A stretch of DNA of 64,000 nucleotides, taken from Reinekea blandensis MED297 (lineage in GTDB: Bacteria; Pseudomonadota; Gammaproteobacteria; Pseudomonadales; Natronospirillaceae). The stretch is taken from assembly GCF_000153185.1 (NCBI RefSeq), contig NZ_CH724151.1:97294-161293 (forward strand), read 5' to 3'. The translations under genes and the position numbers were made by a program. The notes below the pieces were generated by a model, which saw nothing but the letters and a program-made list of their open reading frames with translations, had not been told where the DNA came from and searched no databases. This document shows positions 8,072 through 16,848 of this stretch, in pieces; position 1 is the stretch's first letter; each line of letters starts with the position of its first letter.

Positions 8072-9727
8072 GTGGCTCAATACGTTTTTACTATGAATCG
8101 TGTCGGGAAGGTCGTCCCTCCCAAGCGTGAAATCCTGAAAGACATATCACTTTCCTTCTTCCCGGGCGCAAAAATTGGTGTTCTGGGTCTGAACGGTGCC
8201 GGTAAGTCGACGCTGCTGCGCATCATGGCCGGCATCGATACCGACATCATCGGTGAAGCCCGACCACAGCCTGATCTGAACATTGGTTACCTGCCACAGG
8301 AACCGGAACTGGACGACAGCAAGACCGTCCGCGAAGTGGTTGAAGAATCACTGAACCACATTAAAGAAGCGCAGGCTCGCCTGGACGAAGTCTACGCCGC
8401 CTACGCTGAACCCGATGCCGACTTTGACAAGCTGGCCGCCGAACAGCAAAAGCTGGAAAACATCATCAATGCCTCGGACGGTCACAACACCGAGAACCGA
8501 CTCGAAATCGCCGCCGATGCACTGCGTCTGCCGGAATGGGATGCCAAGGTTGAACATCTGTCAGGTGGTGAACGCCGCCGGGTCGCTTTGTGTCGTCTGT
8601 TGCTGGCCAACCCCGACATGCTGTTATTAGACGAACCGACCAACCACCTGGATGCCGAGTCCGTCGCCTGGCTTGAACGCTTCCTGCACGAGTATCCGGG
8701 GACCGTCGTGGCCATTACGCACGACCGTTACTTCCTCGATAACGTCGCCGGCTGGATTCTGGAACTCGACCGCGGTCAGGGCATTCCGTTCGAAGGCAAC
8801 TATTCCAACTGGCTCGAAGCCAAAGAAAAGCGCCTTGAAACTGAACAGAAACAACAGGCCGCTCGCGAGAAAGCTATTAAAGCCGAGCTGGAATGGGTCC
8901 GACAGGGCTCTAAAGGCCGTCAGTCCAAATCCAAGGCTCGTCTGAAGCAGTTCGAACAGATGAACTCTCAGGATTATCAGGCGCGTAACGAGACCAATGA
9001 AATCTACATTCCGCCTGGCCCACGTCTGGGTGATGTGGTGATTGAAGCTCAGGATGTCAGCAAGGCTTTCGACGGTCGTGTGCTGTATGAAGACCTAAAC
9101 TTTGTCGTCCCACCGGGCGCGATTGTCGGCGTCATCGGCGGTAACGGTGCCGGTAAGTCCACATTGTTCAAGATGATTACGGGACAGGAAACACCGGACT
9201 CCGGAACCATTAAAATCGGTGAGACGGTCAAAACCGCTTTCGTCGGCCAGATGCGCGAACTGGATGGCGATAAAACCGTTTGGGAAGAAGTATCCGACGG
9301 TATGGACACCATCACCATCGGCACCTATGAAACCTCTTCGCGAGCATACATCGGCCGCTTTAACTTCAAAGGCAGCGACCAGCAGAAGCTGGTGAAAAAC
9401 CTGTCCGGGGGTGAACGTAACCGCCTGTTCCTGGCCAAGCTGTTGAAAGAAGGTGGCAACGTTCTGCTGTTGGACGAACCGACCAACGACCTCGATGTGG
9501 AAACTCTGCGCGCACTCGAAGAAGCCTTACTGGCCTTCCCGGGCGCCGCCATTGTGATCTCGCACGACCGCTGGTTCCTCGACCGGATCGCAACCCACAT
9601 TCTGGCATTTGAAGGTGAGTCCAATGCGGTCTTCTTTGAAGGTAACTACACCGAATACGAAGAAGATTACAAACAGCGTACCGGCAACGAAGGTCCGCAC
9701 CGTATCAAGTACAAACGTATCAAGTAA
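8072..9727 (+). CDS. ettA: Energy-dependent translational throttle protein EttA (ABC-F)
   Basis: This cytosolic ABC-F ATPase binds the ribosomal E site and gates the first elongation steps according to the ATP/ADP ratio. The 551 residues carry two ABC domains: Walker A motifs GLNGAGKS (about residues 39-46) and GGNGAGKS, signature motifs LSGGERRR and LSGGERNR, and Walker B motifs LLLDEPTNHLD and LLLDEPTNDLD. The interdomain linker is rich in Lys, Arg and Gln. The N-terminus AQYVFTMNRVGKVVPPKR matches EttA closely, so the GTG at 8072, preceded by AAAGGCAG, is chosen over an in-frame ATG at 8009. The length matches E. coli EttA (555). Confidence 0.95.
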   Translation: MAQYVFTMNRVGKVVPPKREILKDISLSFFPGAKIGVLGLNGAGKSTLLRIMAGIDTDIIGEARPQPDLNIGYLPQEPELDDSKTVREVVEESLNHIKEAQARLDEVYAAYAEPDADFDKLAAEQQKLENIINASDGHNTENRLEIAADALRLPEWDAKVEHLSGGERRRVALCRLLLANPDMLLLDEPTNHLDAESVAWLERFLHEYPGTVVAITHDRYFLDNVAGWILELDRGQGIPFEGNYSNWLEAKEKRLETEQKQQAAREKAIKAELEWVRQGSKGRQSKSKARLKQFEQMNSQDYQARNETNEIYIPPGPRLGDVVIEAQDVSKAFDGRVLYEDLNFVVPPGAIVGVIGGNGAGKSTLFKMITGQETPDSGTIKIGETVKTAFVGQMRELDGDKTVWEEVSDGMDTITIGTYETSSRAYIGRFNFKGSDQQKLVKNLSGGERNRLFLAKLLKEGGNVLLLDEPTNDLDVETLRALEEALLAFPGAAIVISHDRWFLDRIATHILAFEGESNAVFFEGNYTEYEEDYKQRTGNEGPHRIKYKRIK

Positions 9728-9747
9728 GCCGATACGACCCGAACCAG

Positions 9748-9774
9748 CGCCGGCCATCGCCGGCGTTGTGATTT
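9748..9774 (+). terminator. Possible terminator of ettA
   Basis: A GC-rich 7-bp hairpin CGCCGGC/GCCGGCG with a CATC loop lies 20 bases after the ettA stop and is followed by the T-rich TTGTGATTT. The U-tract is imperfect, so it is probably only a partial terminator. Confidence 0.5.
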
Positions 9775-9798
9775 CAGCACAGAAGTAATGAGACTGCG

Positions 9799-11760
9799 AT
9801 GACCCGTTCAGCAACGCCCAAAACGCCTTCAACCCCTCTGAAAGGCCCGATGATCTCACTGGTTGCCGTGGGCTTTTGCGCGGGGATGTTCCTGCTGGGT
9901 GGGTTCTGGATGTTCGCGACCGATCTCGGTATGGGCAGCACCCTGTTCGCCGTCGTGTTGACGTTTCTCAGCATCACCTGTGTACTGATTGCGGTTCGGA
10001 TATACGCCCATATCCGCCTGCATCTGGCGCAGAATGATCAAAAACACCTGCAGAATGCGCTGATACAAGCGAAAGACATGCTCGACACCAGCAAGCAGCT
10101 GCGCGATGACCATGTGCTGTTACAGTCGCTGCAACAGAACCTGCCGTTCCCGATCTGGCTGAAAGATCGGTTTGGTCGATACCTGGTCACGAACACCGCG
10201 TTCGCCAGGGATTGGTGCAACAATGTCGACCCCAAAGGCAAAACCGACGCGGAACTGCTCAATCCGAAACTGGTGGAGGCCTTTGCGGCTGCGGACAACG
10301 AAGCCCTGACCACAAAACAACCGCAAAAGGTTGAGTTACGATTTGATTTCAGCAACCAGGCCGCACAATGGGTTCGCATCGAGCGCTACCCGCTGTTGAA
10401 TGAAGAATCTGAAGTGGTCGGACTCATCGGTTTTGCGATGGATATCTCCGCTTACAAAAACGAGTTGGTAGCCGAGTCAGAGTTACTGAAAGACCCGGTA
10501 ACTCAGTTTATGAACCAAAGCGGGCTCAGCCGTTACATGGCGCAGACGGAAAACCCCGAGTCCGGATTGCACTGCATTCATATCGACATTGATCACTTTA
10601 AAGTGCTCAACGACTCGCTCGGCCAAGACAGCGGAGATGAACTGTTGCGCCAGGTCAGCGAACGTATTCTGCTCGCCACTCACGAAGGTGAAGTGTTGGC
10701 ACGCACCAGCGCTGATGAGTTTGTATTGTTTCTGATGGACGATCAGGACGAACCGATCGAACGTCGGTTGCTCGATCTGCATGAACAACTGAACCTGCCC
10801 ATTACGTTAGGCGATTCTCAATACAGTTTCACGACCTCATTCGGCGTCGCGAGCGCGCCGGAACACGGCCATACCCTCGAAAAACTGAAGCAACACGCCG
10901 GTGTTGCTTTGTTTAATGCCAAAAAACGCGGCCGCAACCAGATTCACTGGTATCACACGGGCTATGAAGATCAGGCCATTAGACGGCTCAATAAAGAGCA
11001 GATCCTGCGCAACGCCATCCAGGATCAGGACTTAGCCATCCACGGGCAGCCACGTATCGATTGCCGTACCGGGCAAATCGAAGCTCTAGAGTGCCTGGTG
11101 CGGATTCCGCTTGAGGACGGCCAGCTGATGTTTCCCGGCAATTTCATTGAACTGGCCGAACAGAATGGTCTGATCCGGGAGCTGGACGCCTACATGCTCG
11201 AACAGGCGCTGAATCAGATCAGCGATTGGCTGAGTCAGGGCATCGAACCGTTGCCACTGGCCATCAATCTGAGCTTGCAGAGCTTTAATACCACCTTACT
11301 GGACAGTCTGAACCAATGGCAGGTGCGTCACCCGGAAGTCTTCCAATACCTGGAACTGGAACTGACCGAACACCGCTTGCCCGACCATGACGAAGCCTTC
11401 CTGGAACATCTTAAGTCCATCCGGGATTTTGGTATTCGTTTGGCGCTCGATGATTTCGGAACCGGTTACGCCAACCTGTCACGACTCCCCGATTGGCCTT
11501 TCCAGATTCTGAAACTGGATCGCAGCTTTATCCTGGACTTGCCGGAATCGGACAAACAGCAAGCGGTGGTGAAATCGATCATCGATTTGTGTTCGACTCT
11601 GGGCATTCAGGTGGTTGCGGAAGGTGTTGAAACCGAAGCGGAACTGACCATTGTTGACCAGCTTGGATGCCACTGCATTCAGGGCTATGTGTATGCACGA
11701 CCGAAACCACTGGAAGATACCGGCGACTGGTTGTCGGCTCGCCGCATCAGTGCCCAGTAA
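9799..11760 (+). CDS. Membrane-bound PAS-GGDEF-EAL cyclic-di-GMP protein
   Basis: The protein has 653 residues: two N-terminal transmembrane helices (about 14-67), a PAS sensor domain (about 105-215, PFPIWLKDRFGRYLVTN), a GGDEF domain (about 240-390) and an EAL domain (about 400-645). The GGDEF site reads SADEF, so cyclase activity is doubtful. The EAL signature is ECL, but other catalytic motifs are kept: NLSLQSF, LELTEH, LALDDFGTGY, LKLDRSF and VVAEGVET. It is therefore probably a phosphodiesterase lowering c-di-GMP, with the degenerate GGDEF domain perhaps sensing GTP. The weak ribosome-binding site before ATG 9799 suggests low expression. Confidence 0.9.
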   Translation: MTRSATPKTPSTPLKGPMISLVAVGFCAGMFLLGGFWMFATDLGMGSTLFAVVLTFLSITCVLIAVRIYAHIRLHLAQNDQKHLQNALIQAKDMLDTSKQLRDDHVLLQSLQQNLPFPIWLKDRFGRYLVTNTAFARDWCNNVDPKGKTDAELLNPKLVEAFAAADNEALTTKQPQKVELRFDFSNQAAQWVRIERYPLLNEESEVVGLIGFAMDISAYKNELVAESELLKDPVTQFMNQSGLSRYMAQTENPESGLHCIHIDIDHFKVLNDSLGQDSGDELLRQVSERILLATHEGEVLARTSADEFVLFLMDDQDEPIERRLLDLHEQLNLPITLGDSQYSFTTSFGVASAPEHGHTLEKLKQHAGVALFNAKKRGRNQIHWYHTGYEDQAIRRLNKEQILRNAIQDQDLAIHGQPRIDCRTGQIEALECLVRIPLEDGQLMFPGNFIELAEQNGLIRELDAYMLEQALNQISDWLSQGIEPLPLAINLSLQSFNTTLLDSLNQWQVRHPEVFQYLELELTEHRLPDHDEAFLEHLKSIRDFGIRLALDDFGTGYANLSRLPDWPFQILKLDRSFILDLPESDKQQAVVKSIIDLCSTLGIQVVAEGVETEAELTIVDQLGCHCIQGYVYARPKPLEDTGDWLSARRISAQ

Positions 11761-11797
11761 ACCGCCGTTCTCAGGCGAAATACCGCGGTCTAAGCAC

Positions 11798-11826
11798 TTG
11801 ATCTGTAAGACAAAACTCACTATGAT
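11798..11826 (+). promoter_or_regulatory. Sigma70 promoter of tRNA-Leu
   Basis: TTGATC at 11798-11803 and TATGAT at 11821-11826 are separated by 17 bases, and the -10 box lies 15 bases before the tRNA 5' end. Confidence 0.75.
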
Positions 11827-11841
11827 GCGCGCTCTTCACGT

Positions 11842-11926
<85 letters not shown>

Positions 11927-12067
11927 CTTACTCTCTGTAAGTACTCGCTGCAAAGACTCATCCTCTTTTTCCAGAATTCCCTTGCTCACGCACTTTTGCC
12001 TTTCGTCGAACTGCGCCGCTATTCAGATCCCGACATTGTCATCGCTTTAACACAAGTTCAGCCGGCC

Positions 12068-12094
12068 AAAAAAAACGGCTGCCTGAGCAGCCGT
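12068..12094 (-). terminator. Intrinsic terminator of the secreted 695-residue protein gene
   Basis: The 8-bp stem ACGGCTGC/GCAGCCGT with a 4-base loop (12075-12094) is followed on the minus strand by eight U. It lies 27 bases after the stop of the minus-strand gene. Confidence 0.9.
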
Positions 12095-12120
12095 CTGAAT
12101 TTATCGATGACTAACCTGCA

Positions 12121-14208
12121 TTACTGCTCAGTATATCGATACAAAGTGGACTCACCTTCGGTGACTTCCATGCAGTAGAAACCCTCATCGTCCGCGGCCA
12201 GCACCATACAGGTGAAGTCGTATGGTTCTTCATCGAGCCACTCGGATGAACAGTCATCGCGGTAACGATTAGTTGAGTTGGTTTGCTCCATGGTTGAGAA
12301 GGATTTGGACCATTCATAACGGGATTCATACACGACACATTCGCCGGCTTCATCCTGTTGACTGAAAACACCGGTACCATCCGCATTCAGCACTTCCTGA
12401 CCAATGGGCATCCAGCTGCAATCGTAATCCATCATCTCCAGTTGATATTCGCCACTGACATCTTCGGCGCTGCTTTGGAATGCGGCCAGGTTCATGTTGA
12501 TGTTATAGGTCGTCACGTAGCCCTGCTCAGTGAACTGGTCACCGCCACTGAGGCGAAAATCGAAGTTTTTCAAGGCCAGAGCGCCTACGTAAGTGTCGGT
12601 ACAGTCGCCGCTGGCAAACTCACTCATCAACGCGGTGCTGTCCATCATCAGATCGCCCATTTTTTGATAATCGATGGTCACACCACTCAGGGCATTGGCC
12701 GACAGTTCAACATCCGCCAGAGCATTGGCTTCGGCTTCGGATTTTTCACCGGTAAACAACACCAGATGCTTGTTCTTAATGGCAATGCTCGGTTGAACCG
12801 GCAGCATTGGAATGCTCATTTCTACCGGGGTTCCGTCCTGAGGAATGCTCTGCCCCTGCAGGAACGGCAAGTAGCTGGTCATCAGCGACGCGATAACACT
12901 CGGTTTTTCCGCACTGACGCTGATCAGGAGATCGGCGCTGACATTTTCCATGGCGTCATCGAACGCCAGATCAAACAGACCGGCGCTGACGCCTTTCACA
13001 CCCTGTGCAAAACCGGCCGCCATCGACAGTACAGCGGGGTTGAGTTCCTGAACTTCCATCTGAGCGCCCTGCAGCACTTCACATTCAAAGTCCGCTTGTA
13101 CAAAACGATTCCAAAGCGACGACAGTGCCGGCACCAGGTTGTCCATGTCCAGACCCAAGCCAAGACCTAAGGCCAGCTCCGGATTGTTCGTCACATACGC
13201 CGGGACAAAACCCTGTAATGGCAGCAAGTCATTACGGATGTCGTCATTGTTGATTTCGAGTGCCGTCAACAACGTCATGCTGATGGTTTCACCGTCAAGT
13301 TCCATCGATTGCGATCCGAAGACCACACGCGGAGCACCGGACAACAATGCCAGCGACTCTTCACGGCAAGCCTGAGGCCACTCAGAGGTAGGCAGTCCTT
13401 CCGGCAACAGATCGTTTAACTGTTGTGCGGCCAGAGTCTGCTCATTAAGCAGGACATTCGCTAAACGGACCAGGTGGACGTAACCACGCATCTGTTCATC
13501 GAAATCGTAGTCATCACCCAGATCCCGCCATTCTGACTTAGTCAGGGCGTTCGCCGGTTTGGTCAATGCAAAACGCTGCTTCAGCGCATCATCAGAATCT
13601 TTTGGGGTAAACAGTGCCAACGTCAGTGTGTCGTTCGCCGTCAGCAACCCTAAAGACAGCGTGAACTCTGGCTCTTGAAGCAGTTCAAAGGTGACCAACC
13701 GCTCATCGGAGAGGGTGCGTTCAGTCATCGTATAGTCAGCCTCTTCGGCCCGGGCTTCCAAGGCGGACCAGAAGGTGTCGGTATCGTCGAGCGCAAAACG
13801 CATGACCGGGAACACACCATCGACGTAGAACAACGACGCGCCGTCCAATTTGTAGCCATAGCGCTCATAGGTGTCGACGATGCTTTCATCGTCATTCCCA
13901 TAGAAATCGAGCACCAGCGACTGAAACAGATCCAAGCCCGGGGACTGTGGCCCTTCGGCAAACAGTTTTTCCATTTCGGCGCCGGTATCTGCGAACAAAG
14001 AAGGGTCCATGACCTGATTCATCTGCTCAACCAGATCGCGATCAGCGGTGCCGGCAAAAAAGATAGGCGTTTCAGCGGGGACATAAGGAATCATGTCTTC
14101 CAGGTCGTTTTTTGAAAACAGGCCGAACAGATCAAAGGCCTGAGAGGGTAGCGATACACCGGCCAGACAGACCGCCAGCATTGCCGATGTGAAAAAATTT
14201 CGCGTCAT
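12121..14208 (-). CDS. Secreted protein of unknown function
   Basis: This is a 695-residue exported protein. ATG 14208 is preceded by AAGGAAC and begins a classical signal peptide (TRNFFTSAMLAVCLAGVSLPSQA) cleaved before FDLFG. The mature part is acidic. Early on it has IPYVPAETPIFFAGTADRDLVEQM, similar in style to proteins that summarise periplasmic beta-rich repeats. Its C-terminal third has several Cys residues that may form disulphides. I do not recognise the family. It has its own terminator and no close partner gene, and a long frame on the opposite strand is only a shadow. The gene is certain; the function is unknown. Confidence 0.8.
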   Translation of the reverse strand: MTRNFFTSAMLAVCLAGVSLPSQAFDLFGLFSKNDLEDMIPYVPAETPIFFAGTADRDLVEQMNQVMDPSLFADTGAEMEKLFAEGPQSPGLDLFQSLVLDFYGNDDESIVDTYERYGYKLDGASLFYVDGVFPVMRFALDDTDTFWSALEARAEEADYTMTERTLSDERLVTFELLQEPEFTLSLGLLTANDTLTLALFTPKDSDDALKQRFALTKPANALTKSEWRDLGDDYDFDEQMRGYVHLVRLANVLLNEQTLAAQQLNDLLPEGLPTSEWPQACREESLALLSGAPRVVFGSQSMELDGETISMTLLTALEINNDDIRNDLLPLQGFVPAYVTNNPELALGLGLGLDMDNLVPALSSLWNRFVQADFECEVLQGAQMEVQELNPAVLSMAAGFAQGVKGVSAGLFDLAFDDAMENVSADLLISVSAEKPSVIASLMTSYLPFLQGQSIPQDGTPVEMSIPMLPVQPSIAIKNKHLVLFTGEKSEAEANALADVELSANALSGVTIDYQKMGDLMMDSTALMSEFASGDCTDTYVGALALKNFDFRLSGGDQFTEQGYVTTYNINMNLAAFQSSAEDVSGEYQLEMMDYDCSWMPIGQEVLNADGTGVFSQQDEAGECVVYESRYEWSKSFSTMEQTNSTNRYRDDCSSEWLDEEPYDFTCMVLAADDEGFYCMEVTEGESTLYRYTEQ

Positions 14209-14418
14209 ATTTCGTTCCTTGGGTTTCACGTAATCGTTTGAGCGGCACCCGCTCGCGCGCCATCATAGGCGATTCAGGACGGATTAAACACCCGTCGACC
14301 TCATTCATACTGATCAACATGACCACAACTGATTCAGAATAGGTTTTCAGTTGTTTCACGTTGACATTACCGCAACGGCATCACCACCGGAGTCTAATCG
14401 ACCTGTGTTCGGTGGTGT

Positions 14419-14913
14419 TCAGGTTTGATCATCAGACACATTCAGCAACGAAGCCACGGTATGTTCAGCAAACTGGCGACCACTGTGATGATCGAGATAA
14501 CCATCAGATTTTTTGTGTGTTCTCAGAAACTGATACACCGAGACGGTCAGTGTCATTCGCTGCAAGGGCGAGGGTATCAGCCTGACCTCTTGCAAGGTGC
14601 GCCCCACCAGCTCGTCTGCTAACGCCAACGCTGGCTGATCCACGACCTCGGCTTGCCGATACATGTAACCACAGCCAGTCGCCAACCACTCCAAACTGAC
14701 GTTGGCGCGGCGCGCAATCTGATCGGCGCGGGATAAACTGGGTTCACTGCCTTTAAGGTATTTGCGGATCAGACTCTCGCTGAGACCCACCCGACGGGCA
14801 AACGCAGATACGGAGGCGTCACCAATCAACTCGCTGAGACGATCAGCAAAGGTCGAACCAGAGTCCGAAGTTTCGGTTTCCGAGAGGTAGGGCTGTTCGG
14901 TGAACACAGGCAT
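14419..14913 (-). CDS. XRE-family helix-turn-helix regulator
   Basis: This 164-residue protein has an N-terminal lambda-repressor-like HTH at about residues 25-75: FADRLSELIGDASVSAFARR, then VGLSESLIRKYLKGSEPSLSRA, which is the recognition helix region. It is followed by LEWLATGCGYM, as seen in CI-like phage and host regulators. The C-terminal part is helical and unlike a LexA-type peptidase. ATG 14913 is chosen; a TTG at 14928 is possible. It is divergent from the SDR gene with only 30 bases between starts, so it may repress itself and that gene. The ligand is unknown. Confidence 0.8.
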   Translation of the reverse strand: MPVFTEQPYLSETETSDSGSTFADRLSELIGDASVSAFARRVGLSESLIRKYLKGSEPSLSRADQIARRANVSLEWLATGCGYMYRQAEVVDQPALALADELVGRTLQEVRLIPSPLQRMTLTVSVYQFLRTHKKSDGYLDHHSGRQFAEHTVASLLNVSDDQT

Positions 14914-14943
14914 ACTGAAACCGGTCAAAAGCGGAGGAACATT

Positions 14944-15654
14944 ATGAACAGTAAATCACGACAGGGTCAAACGGCGCTGATCACCGGAGGTGGCAGCGGG
15001 ATCGGACTGGCCATTGCGCAACGTTTGCATGGCATGGGCATGCGTGTTGTCATCGCCTCCCGACGACTCGATCTGCTTACGAAGGCCGCTGAACGGCTGA
15101 ACCAGGATGGCCGGGATCATGCGTTTGCCCTCGCTATGGATGTCCGGGATCGCCAGTCGGTGGTCAGTGCCCTGGCCGAGCTGCCCATGGACTTTGCCGA
15201 TGTGGATGTACTAGTCAACAATGCCGGCCTCGGCGTCGAACACACGCTGGCCGACTGCCCGGAAGAGGAATGGGACCGTGTGATTAACACCACTTTGAAA
15301 GGTCCGTTTCTGGTCACGCAGGCTCTGTTACCGCAAATGCAGAAACGTGGTGATGGCTTCATTCTGAACATTGCCTCTCAAGCCGCTAAGCACGGTTATG
15401 CGAAAGCCGGCCCCTATTGCGCCGCAAAGTTCGGTTTGATGGGCTTTGCCAAGGCATTGCAGGAAGAAGTTCGTCCTTTTGGTATCCGCGTGCATAACTT
15501 AATGCCAGCGCTGGTTCAGGTGCCGGCACCCGATCGCGATACGGACCAACTGAGTGGCTGGCTGCAAACAGAAGATCTGGCGGATGCAGCAGAATATGTA
15601 CTAACGCGGCCGGAACGGGTTTTTCTGGAAGACATCGGGCTGATGGGTCAGTAA
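14944..15654 (+). CDS. Short-chain dehydrogenase/reductase (SDR)
   Basis: This is a 236-residue classical SDR with a Rossmann fold. The cofactor motif TGGGSGIG lies near residues 15-22, NNAG in the middle, and the catalytic Ser, Tyr and Lys appear in IASQAAKHGYAKAGPYCAAKFG (YxxxK present). The Arg after the first strand (ASRR) suggests NADP(H). A GCGGAGGAAC site precedes ATG 14944. The substrate is unknown; ketoacyl or sugar alcohol reduction are family possibilities. It is divergent from the XRE regulator that may control it. Confidence 0.9.
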   Translation: MNSKSRQGQTALITGGGSGIGLAIAQRLHGMGMRVVIASRRLDLLTKAAERLNQDGRDHAFALAMDVRDRQSVVSALAELPMDFADVDVLVNNAGLGVEHTLADCPEEEWDRVINTTLKGPFLVTQALLPQMQKRGDGFILNIASQAAKHGYAKAGPYCAAKFGLMGFAKALQEEVRPFGIRVHNLMPALVQVPAPDRDTDQLSGWLQTEDLADAAEYVLTRPERVFLEDIGLMGQ

Positions 15655-15812
15655 GTTTATCGTTACGATTTTTTGGGCAAAGTCGGGGGCATCGTCCGGT
15701 GAACTGAGTTTTTCCTGCTACACTTTTTTACGATGCACCATCGGCTCAATCGCTGATTGAAGGTCGCGGTTCGACCCGGGGTGCCGTTGTTTCGTAGTCT
15801 CCGGGAACCCTT

Positions 15813-16820
15813 ATGTCACCGACATTCCGTATTGAACCTCTGAGCCTGACACAGTCCGACCACCTAACGTCCTACATCCATGCTCTTGGCCTACCCGAAA
15901 ACTCGCTGGGTCTGTTAGAGAATGTGGTCCGCCGTCTTGCCTGCATTCAACACACCCACGCCATTGAACTGCAGCAGCTGCAGCATCTGGTTTTTTGTGC
16001 TGACCATGGCATTTATGACCGATCACATCAGGCCAACCTCAGCCGTCTCACCTCACTTGATCACACCCGTCGACTGCTGAGCTGGCACGCGCCTGTCGCC
16101 AAAGCTTGCCAGCAACACCAGGTGGATCTGACGGTCATTGATGCTGGTTTACGTGGAGAAGAGTTGGCGCCGCACCCGAATCTCATCACCGAACGCATTG
16201 CCCAAGGTACCCGGGATTTTTCAATGATGCCCGCCATGACTCAGGAAGAAATGGTGCAGGCAGTTGAACTGGGTCGACGACTGGCTTCGATGAAAATGGC
16301 GGAAGGCGCCCGCGTTTTATCGTTCGGCGCTCTGGGCTTGGGCAATACCACCAGCGCGGCCGCCATGACACTTGCCTTGTTGCCGATTACACCAGAAGCG
16401 GCCGTCGCCAACAGTAATCGTCACGACGTTCTGCTGAACCGTGATAAGATCGATGTGCTCACGCAATCGATTGAACTGCACCAGTCGCAAATGACCGACG
16501 GCTGGCAGGTGGTGCGCTGTGTCGGCGGCTTTGAAATTGCCGCCATCATGGGTGCCATGGCGGCCACGGCGGAACTCAACGGCATGTTTCTGATTGATGG
16601 CTTTGCCTGTTCAGCTGCCATGCTTGCCCTTTACGACCTGTACCCGGAAATCCGCCACTATGGGCAGTTTGCCCACCAGTCAGCTCATACCGCCCAACAT
16701 GCAATCATGAAACATCTCGGCGAGCGGCCATTGCTGAACCTTCACATCGGGCTGGGTGAAGGCACCGGTTCGGTGATGGCGTGGCCGCTGATTGAATCGG
16801 CGGTACAGTACCTGCGTTGA
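15813..16820 (+). CDS. cobT: Nicotinate-nucleotide--dimethylbenzimidazole phosphoribosyltransferase
   Basis: CobT activates the lower ligand of cobalamin by moving phosphoribose from nicotinate mononucleotide to dimethylbenzimidazole. The 335-residue length fits. Visible family motifs are FCADHGIYD near residue 60, FGALGLGNTTSAAAM, VANSNRHDVLLNRDK, and the catalytic base Glu316 in GLGEGTGS at the C-terminus. It stands alone, without cobS, cobU or a recognisable B12 riboswitch upstream. That suggests lower-ligand salvage or remodelling rather than a local complete pathway. The usual AGDHGV motif is changed to CADHGI. Confidence 0.92.
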   Translation: MSPTFRIEPLSLTQSDHLTSYIHALGLPENSLGLLENVVRRLACIQHTHAIELQQLQHLVFCADHGIYDRSHQANLSRLTSLDHTRRLLSWHAPVAKACQQHQVDLTVIDAGLRGEELAPHPNLITERIAQGTRDFSMMPAMTQEEMVQAVELGRRLASMKMAEGARVLSFGALGLGNTTSAAAMTLALLPITPEAAVANSNRHDVLLNRDKIDVLTQSIELHQSQMTDGWQVVRCVGGFEIAAIMGAMAATAELNGMFLIDGFACSAAMLALYDLYPEIRHYGQFAHQSAHTAQHAIMKHLGERPLLNLHIGLGEGTGSVMAWPLIESAVQYLR

Positions 16821-16848
16821 TCCCGGTTCAGCACCGGGATCACGGTAC

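Noticed and set aside
12358..13170. 270-codon plus-strand frame
   Set aside because: It is antisense to the secreted 695-residue protein, whose frame has a signal peptide, ribosome-binding site and terminator.
15655..15812. Possible cobalamin riboswitch before cobT
   Set aside because: No B12-box or the conserved GCCACTG core was found in the 158 bases.
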